Assembly: GCA_030831945.1 (NCBI GenBank)
Contig: JAURKC010000032.1
Location: 1-64,000, forward strand
DNA from: Ferruginibacter sp.
GTDB taxonomy: Bacteria > Bacteroidota > Bacteroidia > Chitinophagales > Chitinophagaceae
DNA: 64,000 bases
Direction: 5' to 3'
A program made the position numbers and the translations under genes. Shown here one piece after another: positions 46,817 to 55,933 of this stretch. The notes beneath the pieces were generated by a model. That model had not been told where the DNA came from and searched no databases. It worked only from the letters and a program-made list of their open reading frames with translations. Within the stretch, counting starts at the first letter, position 1. The number at the start of each line of letters is the position of its first letter.

Positions 46817-48964
46817 TTAATCTTCTGCTTTTTGCTTACCTTTTTGTTTAGCTATTACCTCTTCTGCAATATTATTAGGTGCAGGATTGTAATGACTAAA
46901 TTCCATGGTAGAGGTAGCACGACCTGAAGACAATGAACGCAATTGCGTAACATAGCCAAACATTTCGCTCAATGGCACTTTTGCCTTAATTACTTGAACG
47001 CCATGTTTACTATCCATTCCTTCTAACATACCGCGACGACGGTTCAAATCACCCGTTACATCACCCATATATTGATCAGGAGTCAATACTTCTACTTTCA
47101 TAATTGGCTCAAGTAATACTGGCTTAGCCTTGCGACCAGCCTCACGATAGCCTTGTTTAGCACACAATTCAAAACTCATCGCATCACTATCCACTTGGTG
47201 GAAACTACCATCAAATACGCGTACTTTCATGCTTTCCATTGGATAACTTGCCAATACACCTGTAGTCATCGCAGTTTCAAAACCTTTTTGAATAGCAGGT
47301 ACAAATTCTTTTGGAATACTACCACCAAATAAGCCATTTACAAATTGGAAATTAGATTTACCTTCTTTCAAAAATTCTTCATCTGCAGGTCCAATTTCAA
47401 ATACGATATCGGCAAATTTACCACGACCACCGGTTTGTTTTTTAAGTGTTTCCCTATGTTCAATCGTATTTTGGAAAGCTTCTTTATAAGCAACCTGAGG
47501 CGCACCTTGGTTAATTTCAACTTTAAACTCTCTACGCATACGATCAACAATGATCTCCAAATGCAACTCACCCATTCCACTCAAGATGGTTTGGCCAGTC
47601 TCTTCATCTGTTTTTACACGCAAGGTTGGATCTTCTTCTACCAATTTAGCAATCGCCATACCCATTTTATCAACGTCAGCCTGAGTTTTTGGCTCAACTG
47701 CTACAGAGATTACTGGTTCTGGGAAAGTCATCGCTTCTAATACAATTGGTTGATCCTCATTACATAAGGTATCTCCCGTTTTAATATCCTTAAATCCTAC
47801 TGCAGCTCCAATATCACCCGCTTCGATAAAATCAACTGGATTTTGCTTATTGGCATGCATTTGCATGATACGACTAATACGCTCATTTTTACCGGTACGG
47901 GTATTTAGAACATAAGAACCAGAATCTAAACGACCACTATAGGCTCTGAAGAACGCTAAACGTCCAACAAATGGATCAGTCATAATCTTAAATGCTAAGG
48001 CGCTAAATGGCTCCTTAATATCACAATGACGGAAAATTTCTTCTCCTGTATCTGGATTAGTTCCTTTCACCGCTTCAATATCCATTGGACCAGGTAAGTA
48101 ACGAACAATAGCATCCAAAGCTGTTTGAACTCCTTTGTTTTTGAAAGAAGAACCACACATCATTGGGATAATGCTGATATCAATCGTTGCTTTACGAATT
48201 GCTTCATGAATTTCATTTTCAGTGATCGTATTAGGATCTTCAAAAAATTTCTCCAAAAGCTTGTCATCATAATCAGCAACTGCCTCGATTAAATGCTGTC
48301 TCCACTCGTTCACCTCATCCACCATATCCTCTGGAATAGGCACTTCATTAAATGTCATTCCTTGACCCGCCTCATCCCAAACCATTCCCTTCATGGTAAT
48401 CAAATCTACCACTCCTTTGAAATTATCTTCCGCACCAATTGGTAACTGTAAGGGAACTGCTTTAGCTCCTAACATTTCTTTAATCTGTTTTACCACATTT
48501 AAGAAATCAGCACCCGCGCGATCCATTTTATTTACGAATCCAATACGTGGAACTTTATAACGATTTGCTTGACGCCAAACGGTTTCAGACTGAGGCTCCA
48601 CACCAGAAACTGCACAAAACAAAGCCAATAAACCATCTAATACACGAAGTGAACGCTCTACCTCAACGGTAAAATCCACGTGACCAGGAGTATCAATGAT
48701 ATTGAATTTGTACTGATGAGTATCTGGAGTTTTCTTACCATTTACCATTGGAAAATTCCAAAAGCAAGTAGTAGCAGCACTAGTAATAGTGATACCTCTT
48801 TCTTGTTCCTGGGCCATCCAGTCCATTGTAGCGGCGCCATCATGCACCTCACCTATTTTATGATTCACCCCTGTATAATATAATATACGCTCGGTGGTGG
48901 TAGTTTTGCCGGCATCAATATGAGCCGCAATACCAAAATTTCGCTGATAACGTAAATCTGCCAT
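46817..48964 (-). CDS. fusA: Elongation factor G
   Basis: 715 aa. GTPase motifs: G1 [17 protein letters not shown]2 region [13 protein letters not shown]3 [18 protein letters not shown]4 [10 protein letters not shown]. Domain II-V blocks follow ([36 protein letters not shown] and the domain IV tip near [21 protein letters not shown]). It catalyses translocation and, with RRF, recycling. It is not adjacent to rpsG as in the usual str operon; 4.3 kb of other genes lie between. It has its own promoter (49212-49220), a roughly 240-nt leader with a small upstream frame, and its own terminator. Confidence 0.98.
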   Translation of the reverse strand: MADLRYQRNFGIAAHIDAGKTTTTERILYYTGVNHKIGEVHDGAATMDWMAQEQERGITITSAATTCFWNFPMVNGKKTPDTHQYKFNIIDTPGHVDFTVEVERSLRVLDGLLALFCAVSGVEPQSETVWRQANRYKVPRIGFVNKMDRAGADFLNVVKQIKEMLGAKAVPLQLPIGAEDNFKGVVDLITMKGMVWDEAGQGMTFNEVPIPEDMVDEVNEWRQHLIEAVADYDDKLLEKFFEDPNTITENEIHEAIRKATIDISIIPMMCGSSFKNKGVQTALDAIVRYLPGPMDIEAVKGTNPDTGEEIFRHCDIKEPFSALAFKIMTDPFVGRLAFFRAYSGRLDSGSYVLNTRTGKNERISRIMQMHANKQNPVDFIEAGDIGAAVGFKDIKTGDTLCNEDQPIVLEAMTFPEPVISVAVEPKTQADVDKMGMAIAKLVEEDPTLRVKTDEETGQTILSGMGELHLEIIVDRMRREFKVEINQGAPQVAYKEAFQNTIEHRETLKKQTGGRGKFADIVFEIGPADEEFLKEGKSNFQFVNGLFGGSIPKEFVPAIQKGFETAMTTGVLASYPMESMKVRVFDGSFHQVDSDAMSFELCAKQGYREAGRKAKPVLLEPIMKVEVLTPDQYMGDVTGDLNRRRGMLEGMDSKHGVQVIKAKVPLSEMFGYVTQLRSLSSGRATSTMEFSHYNPAPNNIAEEVIAKQKGKQKAED

Positions 48965-48976
48965 TGAATTGTTTGT

Positions 48977-49045
48977 TTATTGATTAGTTGTTAATTGTGT
49001 TTTTTTATTCATCCTACTCAGCTTCACAGCTGTATCCTGTTCCAT
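48977..49045 (-). other. Possible 22-codon upstream ORF in the fusA leader
   Basis: ATG at 49045 to TAA at 48977 encodes MEQDTAVKLSRMNKKTQLTTNQ; the stop is 12 nt before the fusA start codon. It lies within the inferred leader. Coding cannot be proven. Confidence 0.3.
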
Positions 49046-49211
49046 CCCATTCTTCTATGCTACATTGAATTGATTACCTTCAAAAATGAAGGTGAATGTA
49101 AAACCCGTAAGTGATGGGTTGATTTGATATGATTTATTTTACTCTCATAGTATGCTAAATAAATTGAGGCTACCACGCAAGACCTACTATCATGCCCAAC
49201 TTTTTAGCGCC

Positions 49212-49220
49212 GCAAAGGTA
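49212..49220 (-). promoter_or_regulatory. fusA promoter -7 element
   Basis: TACCTTTGC on the minus strand, identical to the -7 elements of rpsJ, rpsL and rpsA. It sits 248 nt before the fusA ATG. The leader between holds small hairpins such as ACCTTCA/TGAAGGT and AACCC/GGGTT. Confidence 0.65.
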
Positions 49221-49307
49221 AGGGGTTTTTTTGAAATAAGAAACAGACGAGAAATATGTAAAATAACCGATGGCAAATAGTACAAATTGCAACCGCCCTT
49301 GGAACAT

Positions 49308-50189
49308 TTAGTCAAATAGGTCGGAGGAAAGATAACGATCCCCTCGATCACAAATAATACAAACAATTACCCCTGAACTGATTTCTTTGGATAATTCGAT
49401 CGCTGCATGAACCGATCCTCCACTACTCATTCCGCTGAAAATAGCTTCCTCCCTTGCTAGCCTTTTGGCCATTATACGAGCTTCCTTCTCATCAATTTCA
49501 ATCACACGGTCTACCCTTTTGGCATCAAATATAGAAGGCATATAAGCGGCTGGCCATTTTCGAATGCCTGGTATTTTGGATCCGTCGGTAGGCTGACAAC
49601 CTACAATTTGGATTGCTGGATTTTGTTCTTTTAAATATTTGGAAACCCCCATGATCGTTCCTGTAGTACCCATCGAAGAAACAAAATGAGTAATCTGCTC
49701 ATTGGTGTCTTTCCATATCTCAGGACCAGTAGTTTGGTAATGCATTCCAGGGTTGTCAGCATTGCTAAATTGATTCAACATCAGATAGCCCCCCTTTAAC
49801 AATTGTGCATTCGCATAATCGATCGCCCCTTCCATCGACTGAGCCTTTGGAGTGAGCGTTACCTTAGCCCCAAATGCCTCCATCGTCAATACTCTTTCAC
49901 GAGTAGCATCTTCAGGCATCACCAATTCGATAGGAACTTTAAATAAACTGGCAATCATCGCTAGCGCAATGCCCGTATTTCCACTGGTAGCTTCTATTAA
50001 TTTTACCCCTTCCTTTATTTCCCCTCTATCAATAGCCCCCTTTATCATTCCATAGGCGGCTCGATCCTTTACACTCCCACCAGGATTATTTCCCTCTAAT
50101 TTACCATAAATCGTAACTGCTTTATTAACTGGTATATTTTTCAATTTAACCAGGGGAGTATTTCCTACAAGATCTAATATTCCAGACAT
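49308..50189 (-). CDS. cysM: Cysteine synthase B-type (O-acetylserine sulfhydrylase)
   Basis: 293 aa, fold-type II PLP enzyme. The PLP lysine lies in EGNNPGGSVKDRAAYGMI, the substrate loop in EATSGNTGIALAMIA, the phosphate loop in SSMGTTGTIMGVSKYLKE, and IPGIRKWPAAYMPSIFD favours CysM over CysK. It makes L-cysteine from O-acetylserine and sulfide or thiosulfate. It is on the minus strand with its start facing the divergently transcribed cytochrome gene; a TATATTTG -7 element at 50226-50233 may drive it. It is part of the gene block separating rpsG from fusA. Confidence 0.93.
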   Translation of the reverse strand: MSGILDLVGNTPLVKLKNIPVNKAVTIYGKLEGNNPGGSVKDRAAYGMIKGAIDRGEIKEGVKLIEATSGNTGIALAMIASLFKVPIELVMPEDATRERVLTMEAFGAKVTLTPKAQSMEGAIDYANAQLLKGGYLMLNQFSNADNPGMHYQTTGPEIWKDTNEQITHFVSSMGTTGTIMGVSKYLKEQNPAIQIVGCQPTDGSKIPGIRKWPAAYMPSIFDAKRVDRVIEIDEKEARIMAKRLAREEAIFSGMSSGGSVHAAIELSKEISSGVIVCIICDRGDRYLSSDLFD

Positions 50190-50225
50190 GAGTGATTTTT
50201 AAAAACCGAATGACAAAATAGATTA

Positions 50226-50233
50226 CAAATATA
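50226..50233 (-). promoter_or_regulatory. Possible cysM -7 element
   Basis: TATATTTG on the minus strand, matching TAnnTTTG, 37 nt before the cysM start. No clear -33 element. Confidence 0.4.
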
Positions 50234-50474
50234 TAATTAAAAATAATGTGAAAGGAATTGATTTGCCATGCTCAAAATGCTTTACAAAATTAGTACTCTA
50301 TCAAACTTAATTCAATCCAATTTTTTCTAAAATATCACCAGCATTCTAAAAGAAAATTCAAGAATTGTAAATTTAAAACCTATTCATTAAATAACTAACC
50401 CATCCACATTTTAAACATTAACAATTAATTGAATTATTGTTTAAATTTTTATTCAATAAAAAGTAAAATTTGAA

Positions 50475-50482
50475 TACATTTG
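50475..50482 (+). promoter_or_regulatory. -7 element for the cytochrome/DUF1080 operon
   Basis: TACATTTG on the plus strand, 14 nt before the chosen ATG at 50497. The preceding roughly 270 nt back to cysM are AT-rich, with no recognised gene. Confidence 0.5.
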
Positions 50483-50496
50483 ACAAAATTTATATC

Positions 50497-50889
50497 ATGA
50501 AAAAATATTGCATTGTATTATCGTTGTCATTTTTTGGATTTGCTTGTGGTAGCAATTCAAATGCTAAAACAGAAACTAAAGACGCTGCAAAGCCTGTAAC
50601 TTCTGTAATGGACAATCCAGATTATGAAAAAGGACTTAATCTAGTGGCTAAGTCGGATTGTTTTACCTGTCATAAATTAAGAGAGCCATCCATTGGTCCA
50701 GCTTATGGACTAGTTGCTGCTAAATATGAAAATAATCAAGAAAACCAAGAAAAGCTAGCAGCTAAAGTAATTGCTGGCGGACAAGGGGTTTGGGGACAAA
50801 TACCAATGATTCCTCATCCAAAACTTTCAAAAGAAGATGCTATTGCAATGGTGAAGTACATTTTATTACTTAAAGAAGAAACTAAATAA
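50497..50889 (+). CDS. Small c-type cytochrome lipoprotein
   Basis: 130 aa from the ATG at 50497, nine codons inside the longest frame, chosen because KKYCIVLSLSFFGFACGS then forms a proper lipoprotein signal (lipobox GFAC) and the upstream codons overlap the promoter. One heme site, C-F-T-C-H (KSDCFTCHKLREPSIGP), and a distal Met candidate in GQIPMIPHP, followed by KEDAIAMVKYILLL, give a class I cytochrome c fold. It probably passes electrons in the periplasm. The stop is 2 nt before the DUF1080 lipoprotein start, so the two are co-expressed. Confidence 0.88.
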   Translation: MKKYCIVLSLSFFGFACGSNSNAKTETKDAAKPVTSVMDNPDYEKGLNLVAKSDCFTCHKLREPSIGPAYGLVAAKYENNQENQEKLAAKVIAGGQGVWGQIPMIPHPKLSKEDAIAMVKYILLLKEETK

Positions 50890-50891
50890 AT

Positions 50892-51626
50892 ATGAAAAAT
50901 AAAATCTTGCTATTAGCAACTAGCATTTGCATTTTGGCAAGTTGCATCAGTGTAAACATCAATTCAAATTCTACTAATATTTCTAATGGCGAAAAGTCAT
51001 CTAATGGTTGGGTTTCTATTTTTGATGGAAAAACTACTACCGGCTGGCACAGTTATGGAAAAGATAAAGCAGATGGAATTTGGAATGTAGTAGATGGTGC
51101 TATCTGTTTAACGGATAAAAAACAGCGAACACAAGCAGGTGGTGGCGATTTAGTTACTGATAAAGAATACGGTGATTTCGATTTAAAACTTGAATGGAAA
51201 ATTGCTAAAAATGGCAATAGTGGTATTATTTTATTTGTTGTAGAAGATCCTATAAAATATAAAGAATCTTACAATACAGGAATGGAAATGCAAGTTTTAG
51301 ATAATGACGGTCACCCCGACGGGAAATTAATAAGACATAGAGCGGGTGATTTGTACGATTTAATTTCTTGCTCTAAAGAATCGGTTAAACCAGTTGGTGA
51401 ATGGAATGAAGTTGAAATTATTTCTAAGAATGGTAAACTTCAATTTTTCTTGAATGGAACCAATGTAGTTACCACACAACTTTGGGATGATAATTGGAAA
51501 ACAATGGTAGCTAACAGCAAATTCAAAAGCATGCCAGGCTTTGGGACTTTCAAAAAAGGAAAGATTGCTTTGCAAGACCATAGCAACATGGTTTGTTATC
51601 GAAACATAAAAATAAAAGAGCTTTAA
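50892..51626 (+). CDS. DUF1080 (3-keto-disaccharide hydrolase-like) lipoprotein
   Basis: 244 aa. Lipoprotein signal with LASC (Cys about 17). The DUF1080 concanavalin-like fold shows WVSIFDGKTTTGWHSYG, WNVVDGAICL, GDFDLKLEWKIAKNGNSGIILFV, TGMEMQVLDNDGHPDGK, AGDLYDLI and GKIALQDHSNMVCYRNIKIKEL. The family includes enzymes acting on 3-keto-glycosides and is very common in Bacteroidota periplasm. Pairing with a cytochrome c lipoprotein suggests a link to an oxidation step that makes keto-sugars. Followed by a strong terminator. Confidence 0.88.
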   Translation: MKNKILLLATSICILASCISVNINSNSTNISNGEKSSNGWVSIFDGKTTTGWHSYGKDKADGIWNVVDGAICLTDKKQRTQAGGGDLVTDKEYGDFDLKLEWKIAKNGNSGIILFVVEDPIKYKESYNTGMEMQVLDNDGHPDGKLIRHRAGDLYDLISCSKESVKPVGEWNEVEIISKNGKLQFFLNGTNVVTTQLWDDNWKTMVANSKFKSMPGFGTFKKGKIALQDHSNMVCYRNIKIKEL

Positions 51627-51630
51627 TTTT

Positions 51631-51664
51631 AAAAACCGGTAATAAAAATTACCGGTTTTTTTTA
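51631..51664 (+). terminator. Terminator of the cytochrome/DUF1080 operon
   Basis: Stem AAAAACCGGTAAT / ATTACCGGTTTTT (51631-51643, 51648-51660), 4-nt loop, then T-run. Strong intrinsic terminator. Confidence 0.92.
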
Positions 51665-51723
51665 TGTCAATTATCTAATCGCTTTTAATCATTTATACAG
51701 TCTTAGGTTTTTTTAATCTCTAC

Positions 51724-53019
51724 CTAAATTCTTGCTTCATCATTGGAAATAGCTGGCCGATCAAAATAATAAATAATTCCACCTACCCCTAATACTGCTA
51801 GCCCTATTAGACTTTCCTTTGGCCTGTCAATCAGCGTGAATACTAGTACCCATGCATTAAATAATAAAAATAAAATTTGTAGTACTGGTTTAAATGGACT
51901 TTTAAAAGTAGTCGTTTTACTTTTTGGAAGAAACAAACTAGTAGCCACAGTAAGAGAACCCATCAGTTGAAGTATAAAACCTGCGTACAATAATATTTTC
52001 TCAAAAGAACCCGTTAATGTCAAAAGAATTGAAATAATCACATGCGCCCAAATAGCTGCTACAGGAATACCCTCTTTGTTTTTTTTAGCCAATGGTTTCC
52101 ATAATTTATTTTCTTTTGCCATTGCCAAAGTAACTCTCGGTCCAACCCATAAATAAGAGCTGATAGTTGCTACTAATTGAAGCGCTATAAAAACACTTAC
52201 CCATTTTCCTCCAGCAGAACCTAGTAAATTATCAAAAGCAATAAAGGTCACTTCTTCCTTTCCCTGAAGTTGGGTTACGGAAGCATTTTTTAATAAAACC
52301 AGTTGAAATAAAACATAAACGATCGCGACAAATAAAGTGCTTCCTATTAAAGCTCTAGGGAGATTTTTATAAGGGTCTTCTATTTCATCCACTACATAGG
52401 CAGCAGCATTCCAGCCTACATAAGCAAATGAAACGTAGACCATCGAAACAGCAAAGCCAGGTTGCACCATCTCGTGTTTCCAACTATCAGTCCAGTTCAA
52501 TGCAGTGTTTACATTTCCTTGAATCAAGAATCCAACAATTACTAATACAACAATGAAGATTATTTTTATAAGGGTAGAAATATTTTGAAGTTTACTGCTA
52601 TGTCGAATGGTAAAACTATGCAGTAAGCCAATAAGCATAATAATACCGATAGCTAAATAAAGGTTCCCTTGTAATCCAAAGGGAGAAAGGTATTTTGTAA
52701 AAGCCATTGCAGCCAAAGCAACCGGTGCAGAAAAACCAACCGTCAACCCTGCCCAAGCAGATAAATAACCAACCAATGGATGAAAGACTCTCGATAAATA
52801 AATATAATCGCCCCCTGATTCTTTGAAATGGGTTCCTAATTCAGCATAGGCAAATGCACCAAATAAAGAAAGTAATCCTCCTAATAGCCAAAGCAATAAA
52901 ATACTCCAAGTATTTTGAACGGCGGATAATTGAAAGCCTACACTAGTGAAAACGCCCGTGCCAATCATATTTGCCACCACGATTGCAGATGCCGTGTATA
53001 TGGATATTTTCTTTTTCAA
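51724..53019 (-). CDS. APC family amino acid permease
   Basis: 431 aa with about 12 hydrophobic helices. The APC signature appears early: ASAIVVANMIGTGVFTSVGFQL (TM1 with the GxG-type unwound segment), LLWLLGGLLSLFGAFAYAELGTHF (TM2) and GGDYIYLSRVFHPLVGYLSAWAG (TM3). TM6 contains FVYVSFAYVGWNAA-like sequence (SMVYVSFAYVGWNAAAYVVDEIEDP). It imports or exchanges amino acids or related amines across the inner membrane; the substrate is not predicted. It has no operon partner and lies head-to-tail between rpsG and the terminator of the DUF1080 operon. Confidence 0.9.
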   Translation of the reverse strand: MKKKISIYTASAIVVANMIGTGVFTSVGFQLSAVQNTWSILLLWLLGGLLSLFGAFAYAELGTHFKESGGDYIYLSRVFHPLVGYLSAWAGLTVGFSAPVALAAMAFTKYLSPFGLQGNLYLAIGIIMLIGLLHSFTIRHSSKLQNISTLIKIIFIVVLVIVGFLIQGNVNTALNWTDSWKHEMVQPGFAVSMVYVSFAYVGWNAAAYVVDEIEDPYKNLPRALIGSTLFVAIVYVLFQLVLLKNASVTQLQGKEEVTFIAFDNLLGSAGGKWVSVFIALQLVATISSYLWVGPRVTLAMAKENKLWKPLAKKNKEGIPVAAIWAHVIISILLTLTGSFEKILLYAGFILQLMGSLTVATSLFLPKSKTTTFKSPFKPVLQILFLLFNAWVLVFTLIDRPKESLIGLAVLGVGGIIYYFDRPAISNDEARI

Positions 53020-53176
53020 GTAAGCTGTTTTAATTGAAGCGCTAGGTAAGTAAAAAAATGATTGATCGTTACTGTCGCTGCTAAATTACTTACTTAATTA
53101 CAGAATGTAGGTGAGAGAATAAATAGAAAGGATACATTATTCCAACACAGCGCTCGTCATTCTATTGAAAGCATAA

Positions 53177-53203
53177 AAAAGCCTTCCGTTTTGCGGAAGG
53201 CTC
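53177..53203 (-). terminator. rpsL-rpsG terminator
   Basis: Stem AGCCTTCCG / CGGAAGGCT around a short T-rich loop; on the minus strand a T-run follows. 25 nt after the rpsG stop, so fusA cannot be read from the rpsL promoter through here. Confidence 0.9.
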
Positions 53204-53227
53204 TCTATAAACTATTAAAAAAATGAA

Positions 53228-53695
53228 TTAGATTCTAAAATGCGCAAATGCCTTGTTAGCTTCAGCCATACGATGAGTATCTTCTTTCTTTTTGAAAGCA
53301 GCACCTTCACCTTTACTTGCCGCTACGATTTCATTCGCTAATTTATCTGACATGCTACGACCATTTCTATCGCGGCTATATTTTACCATCCACTTAATAC
53401 TTAAAGATACTTTTCTGTCGGTACGTACTTCAGCAGGTATTTGGAAAGTAGCACCACCAATACGACGACTGCGAACTTCAACTCCTGGAGTAATATTACC
53501 CAATGCTTTCTTCCACACTTCATAACCATTTTCGCCAGTTATCTTAGCTACCTTGTCTAAAGCATCATAGAAAATAATATAAGCACCACTCTTCTTTCCA
53601 GCCCACATTAAATTGTTTACAAAACGAGTAACTAATTTGTCGTTAAACTTAGGATCTGGTGCTAACGGTATTTTTTTTGGTTGTGTCTTACGCAT
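53228..53695 (-). CDS. rpsG: 30S ribosomal protein S7
   Basis: 155 aa. [48 protein letters not shown] at the start, [41 protein letters not shown] in the middle, and [20 protein letters not shown] at the end. S7 nucleates the 30S head and contacts E-site tRNA. 52 nt after rpsL and followed by its own terminator. Confidence 0.98.
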   Translation of the reverse strand: MRKTQPKKIPLAPDPKFNDKLVTRFVNNLMWAGKKSGAYIIFYDALDKVAKITGENGYEVWKKALGNITPGVEVRSRRIGGATFQIPAEVRTDRKVSLSIKWMVKYSRDRNGRSMSDKLANEIVAASKGEGAAFKKKEDTHRMAEANKAFAHFRI

Positions 53696-53747
53696 TGTTA
53701 TTTATTTTTTATCGATCTACGATAAACGTGAAACCTAATTTATTAAA

Positions 53748-54128
53748 TTATTTTTTTGCCTTTACTTTCTTAGTTCCGTATTTACTACGACTTTGTTTAC
53801 GATCTTTTACGCCAGCAGTATCCAAACTACCCCGTACAATATGATAACGTACACCTGGTAAATCTTTTACCCTTCCACCACGAATCAATACGATCGAGTG
53901 CTCCTGTAAATTGTGACCTTCACCTGGAATATAGGCAATTACCTCAATTTTATTGGTCAAACGAACTTTGGCCACTTTACGCAACGCTGAGTTGGGCTTT
54001 TTAGGCGTAGTGGTATATACTCTTGTACATACACCACGGCGCTGTGGACAAGCATCTAAAGCTCTTGATTTGCTTTTAGCTCTAATTATTTCTCTTCCTT
54101 TTCTTACTAACTGTTGTATTGTAGGCAT
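53748..54128 (-). CDS. rpsL: 30S ribosomal protein S12
   Basis: 126 aa. [56 protein letters not shown] is near-invariant. Lys43, the classic streptomycin-resistance position, is wild type, and [13 protein letters not shown] (with the second resistance Lys and the thiomethylated Asp) is intact. S12 monitors decoding at the A site. The promoter lies 25 nt upstream. Confidence 0.98.
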   Translation of the reverse strand: MPTIQQLVRKGREIIRAKSKSRALDACPQRRGVCTRVYTTTPKKPNSALRKVAKVRLTNKIEVIAYIPGEGHNLQEHSIVLIRGGRVKDLPGVRYHIVRGSLDTAGVKDRKQSRSKYGTKKVKAKK

Positions 54129-54152
54129 TTTTAACCCTTTATTTTTTGGACG

Positions 54153-54161
54153 GCAAAGGTA
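54153..54161 (-). promoter_or_regulatory. rpsL-rpsG promoter -7 element
   Basis: TACCTTTGC on the minus strand, 25 nt before the rpsL ATG, identical to those of rpsJ and fusA. Confidence 0.65.
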
Positions 54162-54434
54162 GGAATTCTCATTTAAAAAACGAAAATTAATAATTAGTTT
54201 TTTTTGATAGCCCCAATATTGCCCTAAAATACACTTAAAAAGGCCCTTTTTAACCTAAAATTTTAGCCTTTTTATTCTTCTAACCCTTGGAATTAAACCT
54301 TTTAAAAGAATTAAAAAAGCCTTTACCCAAAATTTAAATCTTGAATTTTTAGCAATTTTCTCAAGCAAAAACTTTTCAAACTAGCCAATTATGATTAAAA
54401 AAGGGGAAATTAAAATTGAAATTATAGCTTTTTA
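54162..54434. other. AT-rich spacer between rpsL promoter and repeat copy 2
   Basis: About 270 nt, very A/T-rich, without a convincing open frame or hairpin. A piece near 54260-54285 (TTTTAGCCTTTTTATTC) resembles an inner segment of the dispersed repeat and may be a remnant. Confidence 0.4.
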
Positions 54435-54640
54435 ACGCCCTCTAAAAAAAAGTGCTAGAAATTTGAATTATCAGCCGTTAAAAAATCAAGGCTGTTTGAG
54501 CCTGCAAACCCATTAAAGTAGCTTACTCTACCGGCGAGTTCCTTGATTTTAGGCTGATATTTCACATTTCAGCCTTTTTATTAGCAGGATTGATTTTTTT
54601 TGTTACTTTTTTGCATCAAGGCAAAAAAGTAAAAGCACTC
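54435..54640. repeat. 206-bp structured dispersed repeat, copy 2
   Basis: Same length, orientation and outer sequence as 46494-46699. Differences concentrate in the 49-nt apical loop; in that loop the GCC...GGC pair is kept although neighbours change. Terminal AGTGCT/AGCACT lie at 54451-54456 and 54634-54639. One change (TTCACATTTC) weakens the base of hairpin 1. Located between ilvE and rpsL. Confidence 0.88.
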
Positions 54641-54771
54641 AATTCCGAAAGGAATTTCAAACCTAAATTATTGATTTCTTTTTATCGATTAGATACTTTA
54701 TCATTAATAGTCAAGTAACTATAGAAAAATTAAATAGAACTCGGCGGTAAAGTAAGTTACTTTAAAGAGCT

Positions 54772-54816
54772 TAAAATATAAAAAGCAGATCAACTGATCT
54801 GCTTTTTATATTTTAG
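54772..54816 (-). terminator. ilvE terminator
   Basis: Near-perfect 21-bp inverted repeat: AAAAAGCAGATCA / TGATCTGCTTTTT core extended by TAAAATAT / ATATTTTA. A and T runs on both sides; it abuts the ilvE stop codon. Confidence 0.88.
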
Positions 54817-55877
54817 ATTTTAAATAGCCAATTATGGGTGTCTGGCTCCAGACCATATTTAATAGCATCCATCCTTCGCTTTACTTCAGGAGCGATCGTC
54901 CATTTATCTACCTCAAATGTCATATCAAAATCTCTGTACTTCAATTCTTTGATTAATGAAATAGTTGCCGCAGTGCCAGTTCCAAATATTTCATTTAAAA
55001 CACCCTTTTTATAAGCTTCCATAATTTCATCAATACTCAATGAACGCTCCTCTACCCTATACCCCATTTCTTTTAACAATACAATCGTACTATCCCTTGT
55101 TACACCCTCTAGAATTGTTCCCGTTGATAGTCCAGGGGTTATTGCAATATTATCGATAATGAAAAACACATTCATTGTTCCACACTCCTGAACATACTTA
55201 TGCTCAAAAGCATCCATCCATAACACTTGATCAAATCCTTTATCGTTAGCTTCAGTAGACGCTTTAAGGGCACCTGCGTAATTACCAGCTGCTTTTGCAA
55301 AACCAAATCCACCTTCTACCGCTCTAACATATTTTTCTTCTACCAAAATTCTCATAGGAGCAGCATAATAAGGTCCAGTAGGACTTAGTATAATCAGGAA
55401 TTTATATTTATCGCTTGGCTTTACTCCAATAGCTTCTTCAGTTGCAAACATAAAAGGACGGATATATAATGCATGGTCAGCAGCATTGGGTATCCAGTTA
55501 CGCTCTATATCAATTAGCTTTCGCATTCCTTCAATAAAAATACTTTCTGGTACTGCAGGCATTTGCATTCTTTCAGCAGAAATGTTGAAACGTCTAAAAT
55601 TATCTTTAGGTCTAAATACTTGGGGATTACCCTCCTGATCTTTATACGCTTTTATTCCCTCAAAAATAGATTGCCCATAATGTATAGCAGCTAAAGATGG
55701 AGATAATTGTAAAGAATGATAAGGTACAATACTTGGCGTTTGCCATTGACCATTATCATAATCCACTTCCAACATATGGTCAGTAAAATATTTTCCAAAA
55801 GGCACATTTTCTAGACTGATGCCGGCTAATTTGCTTTTTTCAACTTTAGTAATATTAAATCCTGCTGCTGATTCCAT
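54813..55877 (-). CDS. ilvE: Branched-chain amino acid aminotransferase (class IV PLP)
   Basis: 354 aa, the longer BCAT type II form. Motifs: LSPSLAAIHYGQSIFEGIKAYK, FRPKDNFRRFNISAERMQMP, RNWIPNAADHALYIRPFMFATEEAIGVKPS, the PLP Lys segment GGFGFAKAAGNYAGALKAS, QECGTMNVFF (the EAGxMN-like motif, here CGTMN), GVTRDSTIVLLKEMGY and FGTGTAATISLI. It interconverts Val, Leu and Ile with their keto acids using glutamate. It is divergent, with 56 nt to the psi-like/rdgB pair, and is terminated by a strong hairpin. Confidence 0.94.
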   Translation of the reverse strand: MESAAGFNITKVEKSKLAGISLENVPFGKYFTDHMLEVDYDNGQWQTPSIVPYHSLQLSPSLAAIHYGQSIFEGIKAYKDQEGNPQVFRPKDNFRRFNISAERMQMPAVPESIFIEGMRKLIDIERNWIPNAADHALYIRPFMFATEEAIGVKPSDKYKFLIILSPTGPYYAAPMRILVEEKYVRAVEGGFGFAKAAGNYAGALKASTEANDKGFDQVLWMDAFEHKYVQECGTMNVFFIIDNIAITPGLSTGTILEGVTRDSTIVLLKEMGYRVEERSLSIDEIMEAYKKGVLNEIFGTGTAATISLIKELKYRDFDMTFEVDKWTIAPEVKRRMDAIKYGLEPDTHNWLFKI

Positions 55878-55933
55878 AATCCTTAATTTTACTACAAAGA
55901 AACAAAATAAAATACAGAGTAAAATGCCGTTTT

